Source of the DNA: Gluconacetobacter entanii
GTDB taxonomy: Bacteria; Pseudomonadota; Alphaproteobacteria; Acetobacterales; Acetobacteraceae
DNA: 64,000 nucleotides
Assembly (NCBI RefSeq): GCF_003206495.1
Contig: NZ_NKUF01000007.1
Span: forward strand, 1 to 64,000
Direction of reading: 5' to 3'
The position numbers and the translations under genes are program-made. Under the pieces are notes generated by a model that saw only the letters and a program-made list of their open reading frames with translations, was not told where the DNA came from and did no database searches. Each line of letters starts with the position of its first letter. The first letter of the stretch is position 1. Shown here in pieces: positions 29,329 through 38,037 of this stretch.

Positions 29329-29478
29329 TTGACCCGCATTGTCCACATCCTTGGCCTGTTTGCCTTCGTGCTTGCGCTTGCCGCATGTTCCCACGTCACG
29401 CCGGGCAAGGTGGACAACCGTGCCGACTGGCAGCGCTGGGGCTATGCCGAGGGGCTGAAGAAAGCCAACCCCTACTGA
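29329..29478 (+). CDS. Small lipoprotein
   Basis: A 49-residue product from a TTG at 29329, with AGGAGG five bases upstream that decides this start. The N-terminus is a signal sequence with lipobox LALAAC (cysteine near 20), then SHVTPGKVDNRADWQRWGYA and a short tail ending KKANPY. It would be a tiny outer- or inner-membrane lipoprotein of unknown role. Divergent from panC, 170 bases before cysG. Confidence 0.65.
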   Translation: MTRIVHILGLFAFVLALAACSHVTPGKVDNRADWQRWGYAEGLKKANPY

Positions 29479-29649
29479 TTCCCCGCGCGTCATGGCGGGC
29501 ACGGGCGCGCGGGCCGCAGGGCCCAGGTCCCGGCCCCGGATGCGGAGTCGCCACGTCCCCGCCTGCTGCGTTTTCCCATCGCGCCCATGGCCCGGCCCAT
29601 GCGCGCGCCCTTAGTGTTGGAGCCACCGGTATGTGCCGGTGAATGGTGC

Positions 29650-31059
29650 ATGACCCTTTCTTCTTCTGATCCCGCATGGTTTCCGCTGGCGCTGCGGCTT
29701 GACGACGCGCCGGTGCTGGTCGTGGGCGGGGGCGAGGTCGCGGTGAACAAGGTGCGCCTGCTGCTGGCGCACCGGGCGCGCATTTCGGTCATCGCGACGC
29801 GGTTGGTGGCGGAGATGCGCCGCTGGTGCGAGGAGGGCGCGCTGACCCATATCGCGGCGGAGGCGTCGGACGAGGCCGTGCGCGACGCCATTCCCGGCTG
29901 CCGCCTGGTCTATGTCGCGACCGATGACCGCACGCTCAACCGCCATATCGCCGCCATCGCGCGCGACCTCAACGTGCCGGTCTGCGCCGTGGACGACCCG
30001 CTGCCATCCACCTTCATCACGCCGGCGCAGGTGCATCGCGGCCTGGTGCGCATCGCCATTTCCACCGGCGGCGCGGCCCCCGTGCTGGCGCGCCGCCTGC
30101 GTGAGCAGATCGAGGCGGCCATTCCCGACGGCACCGGCGCGCTGGCGGATTTCATGCAGGCCGAGCGTGAGCGTGTCGGCGCGGCCTGCCCCGACATCGT
30201 GCGCCGCCGCCGTGTGTGGGAGGCGTTCCTGGACGGTCCCGGCGCGCAGGCCGCCCGCAGCGGCGACATGGATCGTGCGCGCCATGTGCTTGATGCGCTG
30301 CTGTCGGGCGATGCGCCGGGGGGCGAGGTCTGGCTGGTCGGTGCGGGGCCGGGGGATCCGGACCTGCTGACGCTGCGTGCGCTGCACATGATGCAGAATG
30401 CGGATTGCGTGCTGTATGACCAACTGCTCTCCCCCGACCTGCTGGACCGGGTGCGGCGCGATGCGGAACTGGTGTTCGTGGGCAAGCGGCGCAACCGCCA
30501 CACCATGCCGCAGGAGGAGATCAACGCCGAACTGGTCCGCCGTGCGCGCGCGGGCCAGCGCGTGCTGCGCCTGAAGGGGGGCGACCCGTTCGTGTTCGGC
30601 CGCGGAGGGGAGGAGATCGAGGCGCTGTTGCAATCGCACATCCCCTTCCAGGTCGTGCCGGGGATCACGGCGGCCAACGGGTGCGCGGCCTATGCCGGGA
30701 TTCCGCTGACGCATCGCGACTGTGCGCAGGCGTGCATGTTCGTCACCGGCCATGCCCGCGCCGACGGGGTGCTGGACCTGCCATGGGCCAACATGGCGCG
30801 GCCGGGACAGACGATCGTCATCTATATGGGGGTTGCGGCCCTGCCGGTGCTGTGTGCCGAACTGGCGCGCCACGGCCTGCCTGCGGACTGGCCCGCCGCC
30901 ATTGTCGAACGCGGCACCCGCCCGGACCAGCGCGTCCTGACCGGCACGCTGTCCAGCCTGCCGGACCTTGCACGTGACAACGGGGTCGAAAGCCCGGCGC
31001 TGATCATCGTGGGGCAGGTGGTCGAACATCGCGTGGTGTCGCCGGCTGCGGTTTCATAA
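29650..31059 (+). CDS. cysG: Siroheme synthase CysG (multifunctional)
   Basis: A 469-residue enzyme making siroheme for sulfite and nitrite reductases. The N-terminal part is precorrin-2 dehydrogenase/ferrochelatase (VLVVGGGEVAVNKVRLLL, Rossmann motif; VYVATDDRTLNRHIAAIA). From about residue 225 it is the SAM-dependent uroporphyrinogen-III C-methyltransferase (WLVGAGPGDPDLLTLRA, RLKGGDPFVFGRGGEEIEAL, VPGITAANGCAAYAGIPLTH). Start at 29650 gives the family N-terminus (MTLSSSDPAWFPLALRLDD). No sulfite-reductase gene is adjacent. Confidence 0.94.
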   Translation: MTLSSSDPAWFPLALRLDDAPVLVVGGGEVAVNKVRLLLAHRARISVIATRLVAEMRRWCEEGALTHIAAEASDEAVRDAIPGCRLVYVATDDRTLNRHIAAIARDLNVPVCAVDDPLPSTFITPAQVHRGLVRIAISTGGAAPVLARRLREQIEAAIPDGTGALADFMQAERERVGAACPDIVRRRRVWEAFLDGPGAQAARSGDMDRARHVLDALLSGDAPGGEVWLVGAGPGDPDLLTLRALHMMQNADCVLYDQLLSPDLLDRVRRDAELVFVGKRRNRHTMPQEEINAELVRRARAGQRVLRLKGGDPFVFGRGGEEIEALLQSHIPFQVVPGITAANGCAAYAGIPLTHRDCAQACMFVTGHARADGVLDLPWANMARPGQTIVIYMGVAALPVLCAELARHGLPADWPAAIVERGTRPDQRVLTGTLSSLPDLARDNGVESPALIIVGQVVEHRVVSPAAVS

Positions 31060-31073
31060 AAAACGAATGAGAT

Positions 31074-31155
31074 AAAAGTTTCCGGGTGCCGGATTTTTTC
31101 AAAAAGGCGACGTTCTTCTGAAGCTTTTTGCAAAAAGCTTCACCAGAAACTTTTT
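31074..31155. repeat. Family 2 nested palindrome, copy A
   Basis: Outer arms AAAAGTTTCCGG and CCAGAAACTTTT enclose two hairpins: an imperfect GCC/GGC stem with a T-run loop, then a perfect TGAAGCTTTTT-N2-AAAAAGCTTCA. The layout predicts a three-way junction when single-stranded. It sits 15 bases after the cysG stop and ends in a T-rich run, so it could terminate transcription. Related copies lie at 42964, 44057 and 51882. Confidence 0.88.
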
Positions 31156-31281
31156 GACGATGGGTGATCTGTTTCGTGGGCGGGGGCGTGGCAACCATGG
31201 CGCGCCCCTGTCGTTCGTCAGGGTATGTTCGCGCGTCCTCTCACGGTGAAGTGAGGGGGGATGAGATTTTTATGTTGAAAA

Positions 31282-31296
31282 TGATAATCATTATCA
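31282..31296. promoter_or_regulatory. Fur-box-like operator
   Basis: TGATAATCATTATCA is a perfect 7-1-7 inverted repeat matching the core of the Fur box. It lies about 45-60 bases before the start of the downstream gene, next to a possible -35 (TTGAAA, 31275-31280). This predicts iron repression of the 31342-31887 gene and perhaps the TonB receptor after it. Confidence 0.8.
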
Positions 31297-31341
31297 TCTA
31301 AGGTCACGAACATGATGAACCCCTAGGGAGCCGGACATCGC

Positions 31342-31887
31342 GTGTCCGGAAATGCCATGTCCAGTTATGCGACCGTCCTGTCCGACCTTCCCTGTGGCGA
31401 ACGACTGGCGGTATGGACCGTCCGCCGCCTTGTCGGGCCTGTGCACCCGATGCCGTCCTGTGCCGGGGGGGCGGGCCTGTCGGTCAATACGCGTTCGGCG
31501 CTGGGGCTGTTCCTGCCGTGCAACCGCCGTGAATTCGCCGATGTGGCGCAGGCTTTTCACAATGCGCTGGCATGGATGGCGCGTCATCGCCTGCCGCTGC
31601 CTGATATCGCGATGGCCGGGGTGATGCACATCACCGATGCCGAACGCCGCCTGCTGGCCGCAACGGCCGCCGCACAGGCCGGCCATGATGACGAAGCCCG
31701 CACCGCCCTGCGTGACGTCTCCAGCCATGACGGGGTGGTGGCGCGCCTGATGCCCGCGATCACGCTGCTGGGCGCATGCCTTGCGGGGGCGGGATACTGG
31801 CTGGGGGCGCGGGTGGCGCGGCCCGTGCTGCATTGCGGGCCGCATTACGTCACGTCGGCGGTGATGTCCGCATCCGGCCACGCCTGA
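31342..31887 (+). CDS. Hypothetical protein, probably iron-regulated
   Basis: A 181-residue protein (GTG at 31342, after AGGGAG; ATG at 31357 is the alternative). It contains LPCGERLAVWTVRRLVGP, a helical middle (FADVAQAFHNALAWMARHRL) and a C-terminal hydrophobic segment (VARLMPAITLLGACLAGAGYW). I do not recognise the family. A perfect Fur box upstream and a TonB receptor downstream suggest a place in iron homeostasis. The start lies in a hairpin, CCGGAC-N7-GTCCGG (31331-31349). Confidence 0.65.
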   Translation: MSGNAMSSYATVLSDLPCGERLAVWTVRRLVGPVHPMPSCAGGAGLSVNTRSALGLFLPCNRREFADVAQAFHNALAWMARHRLPLPDIAMAGVMHITDAERRLLAATAAAQAGHDDEARTALRDVSSHDGVVARLMPAITLLGACLAGAGYWLGARVARPVLHCGPHYVTSAVMSASGHA

Positions 31888-32148
31888 AGGCGGGAAGTAA
31901 AAGGTTTTTGGTGGGGGTTCTGAAAAAACCTTCGCACCACGAAGTATTTTTTGGAAGTAAGGGCGGCGTCCGGAAGGGTTTTCATGAACCGGGCGCCGCC
32001 GCCATGCAGGTCATGTGGATGATGATTACCAGTGCGCGCATGGTAAAACGTCACATTGTCATCTTAACTTCATTAAACGTTCACAAACAGCACGTTTGAA
32101 AAAAACTATGTTCCCGCGCAGCAAGGAAATTGCTGTGAGGTGACATTG

Positions 32149-34587
32149 ATGTTTGCCAGTATATCAGCCGCGTTCTTACGACATGTTCCCCGTCGCGCCA
32201 GCAGGGTGCATGTGCTGTTTCTGCTGGCTGTCGCCGCAAGCACCGGTGCCCATGCGGCCCCCCTGGTCCCCGCCACGACGGACGGGACGACAGGTGCGGC
32301 GAAAAAGAAGGCCACGCCCGTCCGTGGCACGGCAAGGCCCGCATCCACCCCCGCGCAGAAGAACGAATACATCCACGTCAACGCCACCCGTTCGACGCCC
32401 GATGGCGTGACGCTCAGCGCGCCGGGGGGCGGGCGCATGTCGGTGGAGACGCAGGCCCGGTCCCAGACGACGCTGACGCGCGATTACATCGCCAAGCAGT
32501 CGCCCACGGCGAACATCAATGCGCTGATTTCAATGGTGCCCGGCGTGGTCATGGAATCCTCGGACCCGATGGGTCTGGAAAGCGACCATATGAACATGCG
32601 CGGCCTTGACGGGTCGGAAGTCGGGTATGTGTTCGAGGGGATCCCGGCAGCCAATCCCACGACCTATGTCACCCATACGCAGATGCTGGTCGATGCGGAA
32701 AATATCGGCTCCGTAAGGGTCATACAGGGATCATCAGGTATAGATTCCCCCGTGTACTGGGCCGCGGGGGGCGAGGTCAACGCCACGATGATCGACCCAT
32801 CGCACCAGATGCACGGCTACCTTTCGGCATCGGGCGGGTCATACGGGTCGAACAAGGAATTCGCCCGGTTCGAAACCGGCGACATCGGCAATACCGGCCT
32901 GCGCGGGATGGCGTCGTTTTCCTATACACGGGGCAATAACTGGTACGGGCCGGGCGGGGTCTATCGCTACCATGTGGATTCGAAGTTCACCAAGGACTGG
33001 TCGATCGGCAATACATCGCTGATTTTCGGCTATACCCGCGAAAACCAGTCCAGCTATCCCACACTGACGCAGGCGCAGTGGAATTCATGGCGCCAGACCG
33101 GCACCAGCCCTGCCTACAGCAGGGCGTATTATTTCGGGAATACGAAATGGTATGACCTGCATGTGGAGGACGAAAACGAAATCCACGTCATGCTGCCGTC
33201 CGACCTGCGCCTGACCGACAGCCTGCGCCTGCAGGTGCGTCCCTATTACATCCATCGCACCGGCCCCACGATCGGCAGTTCCATGGTCCCCGACAGCGGC
33301 GGATACATGGGAAGCCAGCAGTACGGGAATCTCGGCCTGCCCTATACGCAGTCAGGCAGCGCGACCGCCGTTGCATACAATAACTGGAAAGAGGATACCG
33401 GCGGGCTGAGTTCCGAAATCTCGTGGAGCACAAGGCATAATACGCTGTCGTTTGGCGACTGGTACCAATATACGGATTACAGCGTCCTCAATGATTATGG
33501 CGTGCTCAATGATGCGGGTGACGTGGTCGGGGGATACAACCCGGTCCGCCTGCCATCGGGACGGGTGCTGGCGACGGAGGACATGAATTACATACAGCAG
33601 GTCAATACGCTGTATGTCGCCGACACGTTCAGGGCGTTCAGCAACCGCCTGGTCATCAATGCGGCGTTCAAGGCGTCGATGGTCGGGCGGTCGGTCACCA
33701 ACGACATCCCCGGCACGCAGTACAGCAACAACAAGAACTATTTCGAACCGCTGCCGCAGGTCTCACTGACCTATTTCATCACGCCGCATGACCAGGTCTA
33801 TGTCAACGGCACCACGTCATACCGCATGCCCGCGTCGGCCAATGCCTATATCGACAGCTACAAGCTGACATCGCCCGATCCCACGACGACGATCGGCAAC
33901 CTGAAGCCGGAATATGACATCAGCGAGGAAGTCGGTTACCGGCACACGGGACTTTTCAATGTCTCGCTTGCGCTGTTCAACATGAACCTGACGAACCACC
34001 AGGTCAGTTCGTCCGAATACCTGCCGGGTGACAATTACCTGACCAGCGTGACGCTCAATGTCGGGGGGGAGACGATCCGGGGCGTGCAGGTCGAATTCGG
34101 CATGAAGCCGTGGCACCATTTCAGTCCCTACCTATCGGGGCAGTTCCTGCACGCCACCACCGACAACAATTTCAACGCGGGCACGGATTACCTGCCCACG
34201 GCGGGAAAGACCGCGATTGCAGCCCCCAAATTCTCCGGCTCCATCGGGTTGCAGTATGATAACGGGCATTATTTCGGCAATGCCAACATCCTGTATGTGG
34301 ACCGGCAGTATTCGACGCTGATGAACAATGCCTCCATCCCGTCCTACATCACCGCCAACCTGACGCTGGGCTACCGCTTCCACAGCTTCTCGCGCTTCCG
34401 CTCCCCACAGGTCCAGCTCAACATCATCAATGTGGGCGACAACCATTACCTGTCCGCGATTTCCGGTTACGGCGGCACCGCAAAGGCGATGAAGGGCATG
34501 GGAGGCAATGCCGTCAGCGCCTCCACGCCGAGTTACTGGGCCGGGTCGCCATTTTCCGTCCTGGTCAGTGTTTCAACAGGATTCTGA
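32149..34587 (+). CDS. TonB-dependent outer-membrane receptor
   Basis: An 812-residue receptor from the ATG at 32149 (GAGG eight bases upstream). A signal peptide ends near AHAAP; a basic, low-complexity linker follows. The plug domain includes NINALISMVPGVVMESSD and VIQGSSGIDSPVYWAAGGEV. The rest is a 22-strand barrel rich in aromatic, Asn and Gly residues, ending in FSVLVSVSTGF with the C-terminal Phe typical of barrels. It imports a siderophore or other large ligand with TonB energy. The ligand is unknown. The next gene follows after 4 bases, so it is co-transcribed. Confidence 0.93.
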   Translation: MFASISAAFLRHVPRRASRVHVLFLLAVAASTGAHAAPLVPATTDGTTGAAKKKATPVRGTARPASTPAQKNEYIHVNATRSTPDGVTLSAPGGGRMSVETQARSQTTLTRDYIAKQSPTANINALISMVPGVVMESSDPMGLESDHMNMRGLDGSEVGYVFEGIPAANPTTYVTHTQMLVDAENIGSVRVIQGSSGIDSPVYWAAGGEVNATMIDPSHQMHGYLSASGGSYGSNKEFARFETGDIGNTGLRGMASFSYTRGNNWYGPGGVYRYHVDSKFTKDWSIGNTSLIFGYTRENQSSYPTLTQAQWNSWRQTGTSPAYSRAYYFGNTKWYDLHVEDENEIHVMLPSDLRLTDSLRLQVRPYYIHRTGPTIGSSMVPDSGGYMGSQQYGNLGLPYTQSGSATAVAYNNWKEDTGGLSSEISWSTRHNTLSFGDWYQYTDYSVLNDYGVLNDAGDVVGGYNPVRLPSGRVLATEDMNYIQQVNTLYVADTFRAFSNRLVINAAFKASMVGRSVTNDIPGTQYSNNKNYFEPLPQVSLTYFITPHDQVYVNGTTSYRMPASANAYIDSYKLTSPDPTTTIGNLKPEYDISEEVGYRHTGLFNVSLALFNMNLTNHQVSSSEYLPGDNYLTSVTLNVGGETIRGVQVEFGMKPWHHFSPYLSGQFLHATTDNNFNAGTDYLPTAGKTAIAAPKFSGSIGLQYDNGHYFGNANILYVDRQYSTLMNNASIPSYITANLTLGYRFHSFSRFRSPQVQLNIINVGDNHYLSAISGYGGTAKAMKGMGGNAVSASTPSYWAGSPFSVLVSVSTGF

Positions 34588-34591
34588 ACCG

Positions 34592-35401
34592 ATGTTTGCA
34601 TTCATCCTGCGCCTGTCAACAATTTTCCTCGCCCTGCTGGTGATGGCGGAGGTGGCGTGGGCCGACGATGCCGCCACCGCCGCCACGGTCCTTGCGCATA
34701 TGGAGGCGGGCGAAGCGCATCAGGGTGTCACCAACGACGCGCAACATGTCTATGCCATTTCCAACAGCACGATCGGCAAGTATGACCGCGCCAGCGGCAA
34801 AAGGGTGGCCGCATGGTCGGGCGACCCGCAGGTGTTCATCCATATCAACAGTTGCGAAATGGTGTCGGGGCGGATGGCCTGCGCCATGTCGAACTTCCCG
34901 AACGTGCCGATGGACAGTTCGGTCGAATGGTTCGACCCCGCGACGATGCGCCATGTCCGCAGCCACAGCTTTGGTCCCGGCCATGGGTCGCTGACATGGA
35001 TCGACTGGCATGACGGGTTCTGGTGGGCGTGCTTTGCCAATTACACCGCAACGGGGGGCGAGGCCGGGCGGGGCACGCAATCGACGGTCCTGGTGAAATA
35101 TTCAGCGGATTTCGTGGAACGCGAATCGTGGCTGTTCCCGCGTGACGTGCTGGACCGCTTTGGGGATTTCAGCGCATCCGGCGGGCGGTGGGGGCGTGAC
35201 GGGATGCTGTATGTCACGGGCCATACACGCCCGGAGATGTATGTGCTGCGCCTGCCCGAGGCCGGGGGCCGTCTGGTGCATGTCCGCACGATCACCCTGC
35301 CCACGGGCGGGCAGGCCTTCGACTGGGACGCCACGCGCCCCGATACGGTCTGGACCATCAGCCGTGACAAGGCGGAACTGGTGCAAAGCCGCCTGCCCTG
35401 A
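34592..35401 (+). CDS. Secreted beta-propeller-like protein linked to the TonB receptor
   Basis: A 269-residue protein with a clear signal peptide (STIFLALLVMAEVAWADDA). The mature part has repeated strand-turn blocks (HVYAISNSTIGKYDRASGKR, VEWFDPATMRHVRSHSFGPG, LVKYSADFVERESWLFP, QAFDWDATRPDTVWTISRDK), like NHL/six-bladed propellers. Starting 4 bases after the receptor stop, it likely handles the same ligand in the periplasm. No catalytic motif recognised. Confidence 0.7.
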   Translation: MFAFILRLSTIFLALLVMAEVAWADDAATAATVLAHMEAGEAHQGVTNDAQHVYAISNSTIGKYDRASGKRVAAWSGDPQVFIHINSCEMVSGRMACAMSNFPNVPMDSSVEWFDPATMRHVRSHSFGPGHGSLTWIDWHDGFWWACFANYTATGGEAGRGTQSTVLVKYSADFVERESWLFPRDVLDRFGDFSASGGRWGRDGMLYVTGHTRPEMYVLRLPEAGGRLVHVRTITLPTGGQAFDWDATRPDTVWTISRDKAELVQSRLP

Positions 35402-35429
35402 ATGTGTGGGCGTCGCGTGCATGAAGAAT

Positions 35430-35813
35430 CCGGGCTCTGCCCGGACCCGGCAGGGATCGCGATCCCTGCACCCTGATTCGTTTAAAAGTCCTGGTTTCCA
35501 AAGGGTAATACCCTTTGGTGGGGGTTCGAGGGCGAAGCCCCTTAGGACGTCGGTGCACGCACTACCCGGGCTCTGCCCGGACCCGGCAGGGATCGCGATC
35601 CCTGCACCCTGATCCGTTAAAAGTCCTGGTTTCCAAAGGGTAATACCCTTTGGTGGGGGTTCGGGGGCAAAGCCCCTGAAGACAATGCCGCACGCAACAC
35701 CCGGGCTCTGCCCGGACCCGGCAGGGATCACGATCCCTGCACCCTGATCCGTTTAAAAGTCATGGTTTCCAAAGGGCAATGCCCTTTGGCGGGGTGCAGG
35801 GGCAGCGCCCCTG
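35430..35813 (+). repeat. Family 1 multi-hairpin repeat, cluster of three units
   Basis: Three direct units with starts at 35430, 35566 and 35701 (period 135-136), each with the four hairpins of family 1 in the same orientation as the other clusters. Hairpin 3 has TAATA in its loop in the first two units. The last unit ends in CAGGGGCAGCGCCCCTG, 12 bases before the stop of the convergent aldo/keto reductase gene. Between convergent genes. Confidence 0.93.
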
Positions 35814-35825
35814 CGGCGTCATGCT

Positions 35826-36656
35826 TTACTCTTCGGTACAGGTGGCCGGATCGGGACCGGTGCGGTGGTTGCCGTCGATGGTGGCGAGGTCGCTCATGTC
35901 GGCATCGGACAGTTCGAAATCAAAGATCTCGATATTCGCCTTCATGCGGGCGGGGTGTGCGCTCTTGGGCAGGGGGACGGCGCCCATCTGCACCACCCAG
36001 CGCAGCAGCACCTGCGCCGGGGTGCGGTTGTGGCGCTGCGCCACGCGGCCGACGACCGGGTTTTCCAGCACGCTGCCACGGCCCAGCGGGCTCCATGCCT
36101 CGGTCAGAATGCCAAGCTTCTTGTGCACAGCCAGCGCTTCTTTCTGCGCGAAATCGGCGTGCATCTCGATCTGGTTGACGGCGGGGGTGACGCCGGTGGC
36201 GTCGATGATGCGCGTCAGGTGTTCGGGCAGGAAGTTCGACACCCCGATGGAGCGCACGCGCCCGTCCTTCTGCAACTGCACCAGCGCCTTCCAGCTTTCG
36301 ACATACAGGTCCTTCATCGGCAGGGGCCAGTGGATCAGGTAGAGGTCGATATAGCTCATCTTCAGGCGCTGCAGGCTGGCGTCGAAGGCGCGCATCGTGC
36401 TGTCATACCCCTGGTCGCGACCGCGAAGCTTCGTGGTGACGAAGATGTCGGTGCGCCCCACGTCGAAGCTGAGCAGCCCGGTGCCCACGCCCGATTCGTT
36501 GCCATAGTTGGCGGCGGTGTCGAACAGGCGGTATCCGCAGGTCAGCGCCTCGCGCACGGCGGCCTCGGCCTGCGGGTTGTCCAGCGGGTAGGTGCCATAG
36601 CCGATCGCGGGGATCTTGTAGCCATCATTCAGGGAAAGCAGGGGAATGTTCTGCAT
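35826..36656 (-). CDS. Aldo/keto reductase (2,5-diketo-gluconate reductase type)
   Basis: A 276-residue NADPH-dependent carbonyl reductase. The catalytic tetrad is visible: D46, Y51 (RLFDTAANYGNE), K76 (FVTTKLRG) and H109 (YLIHWPLP). RVRSIGVSNFLPEHL and VPLPKSAHPARMKANIEIFD are the cofactor-binding ends. In acetic acid bacteria such enzymes reduce diketogluconates or other carbonyls; the substrate here is not fixed by sequence. Divergent from the dipeptidase gene, 190 bases away. Confidence 0.92.
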   Translation of the reverse strand: MQNIPLLSLNDGYKIPAIGYGTYPLDNPQAEAAVREALTCGYRLFDTAANYGNESGVGTGLLSFDVGRTDIFVTTKLRGRDQGYDSTMRAFDASLQRLKMSYIDLYLIHWPLPMKDLYVESWKALVQLQKDGRVRSIGVSNFLPEHLTRIIDATGVTPAVNQIEMHADFAQKEALAVHKKLGILTEAWSPLGRGSVLENPVVGRVAQRHNRTPAQVLLRWVVQMGAVPLPKSAHPARMKANIEIFDFELSDADMSDLATIDGNHRTGPDPATCTEE

Positions 36657-36846
36657 GTGTCGGTTCCTTCGCCTCGCAAAGTGTTCCGGCCTGCGGGACG
36701 TGCCAGGGAGGGCGCGCCGCCACGTGGAGCGACCGGAGGGATGGAGTAGCCTGTCCCCAGACTAACGCCCTGAAGGTGGATCAGTTTAATGCCCGGTTTT
36801 CAGGACAGCCCTGCGTATGCTTCATTGTGCCAAAAGGATAGCTGCC

Positions 36847-37899
36847 ATGAACCAGACACCCAACGACCCCACTCCCGACGCGGTGCAGGCCCTGCACCGT
36901 TCGATCCTGACGCTCGACACCCATGTCGATATCCCCTGGCCCGACCGGGGCGATTTCGCCACGGGGTCTGACGCGCGCTGTTCCGACCTGCCGAAGATGC
37001 GCGCGGGCGGCATGGGGGCGGCGTGCCTTGTCGCCTATGTGGGGCAGGGCGCGGTCAGTGACGCGGGACATGCCGCCGCCTCGGCCAAGGCGCTGGCGAT
37101 GCTCGAGGTCATCAACGGCACGGGCGACCTGTCCGGCGTGCGGGTGTGTGACACCGCCGACGCCCTGCTGGCCGCGCATGCGGCGGGCGACATCGCGATC
37201 ATCCCGGCGGTGGAAAATGGCTACACCATCGGGCAGGACATCGGCCTGCTGGCGCGGTTCCGCGCGCTTGGCACGCGCTACATGACGCTGACGCACAACG
37301 GGCACAACGCGCTGGCGGATTCCGCGCGGCCGATGGCCCACCTGGGGGACGAGGCGGAACCGCATGGTGGGCTGTCGGCGCTGGGGCGCGCGGCGGTGGC
37401 GGAAATGAACCGCCTTGGCATGCTGGTCGATGTGTCGCACACGTCGCGCAAGACGATGATGCAGGCGGTCGAACTGTCGCGCGCGCCGGTCTTTGCCAGC
37501 CATTCATGCGTGCGCGCCCTGTGCGACCATCCGCGCAACCTCGATGACGGGCAGTTGGATGCGCTCAAGGCGTGCGGCGGGGTGATCCACATCACCGCCA
37601 TGGATGCGTTCCTGTGCCCGCGCGACGTGCGCCAGACCCACCGCGTGGGCGTGGCCGACTTCGTGGACCATATCGATTACGCGGTGAAGCGCATCGGCAT
37701 CGCGCATGTCGGCATCTCCTCCGACTTTGACGGCGGCGGCGGGATCGAGGGATGGGCCAACGCGGCGCAGGCCCCCAACCTGACGGCCGAACTGATGCGC
37801 CGTGGGTACGACCGTGCGCAGGTCGCGGCCCTGTGGGGGGGCAATTTCGTGCGCATCCTGCGCCAGGCGGAGGAAGTGGCGGCGGCCACGCCCGCGTAA
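36847..37899 (+). CDS. Membrane (renal-type) dipeptidase, M19 family
   Basis: A 350-residue zinc dipeptidase. LDTHVDIPWPDRG gives the first metal ligands (HxD), PAVENGYTIGQD the bridging glutamate, MLVDVSHTSRKTM and VFASHSCVRALCDHPRN the two histidine ligands, and HVGISSDFDGGGG the catalytic region. No signal peptide, so cytoplasmic, as in many bacterial members. Cleaves dipeptides, possibly including D-amino acid ones. Start at 36847 gives the family N-terminus; the frame extends to 36817. Confidence 0.9.
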   Translation: MNQTPNDPTPDAVQALHRSILTLDTHVDIPWPDRGDFATGSDARCSDLPKMRAGGMGAACLVAYVGQGAVSDAGHAAASAKALAMLEVINGTGDLSGVRVCDTADALLAAHAAGDIAIIPAVENGYTIGQDIGLLARFRALGTRYMTLTHNGHNALADSARPMAHLGDEAEPHGGLSALGRAAVAEMNRLGMLVDVSHTSRKTMMQAVELSRAPVFASHSCVRALCDHPRNLDDGQLDALKACGGVIHITAMDAFLCPRDVRQTHRVGVADFVDHIDYAVKRIGIAHVGISSDFDGGGGIEGWANAAQAPNLTAELMRRGYDRAQVAALWGGNFVRILRQAEEVAAATPA

Positions 37900-38037
37900 A
37901 ACGCATCCCCGCCCCAAACACATCCCCCCCGTGGGCGTTGGGGCCTGCGGGCATGTCCCGGCCTGCCGCCGCGCTCTGGATTTGCGGGGGGGGAGGGGGT
38001 ATACCCGCATCCGTCAAACATCAAATCAGGACAGGTC

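Noticed and set aside
29611-31029. Minus-strand open frame of 472 codons opposite cysG
   Set aside because: It mirrors cysG codon bias and has no recognisable domain.
32075-32097. Inverted repeat AAACGT...ACGTTT before the TonB receptor
   Set aside because: Arms are only 6 bp with an 11-base spacer; could be chance in an AT-rich stretch.
35430-35813. CRISPR array
   Set aside because: Units are about 136 bp, contain four hairpins each and have no short repeats with unique spacers; no cas genes nearby.
37900-38037. SAH or SAM riboswitch before ahcY
   Set aside because: None of the conserved core strings or helices could be found; the sequence is mainly C- and G-runs.
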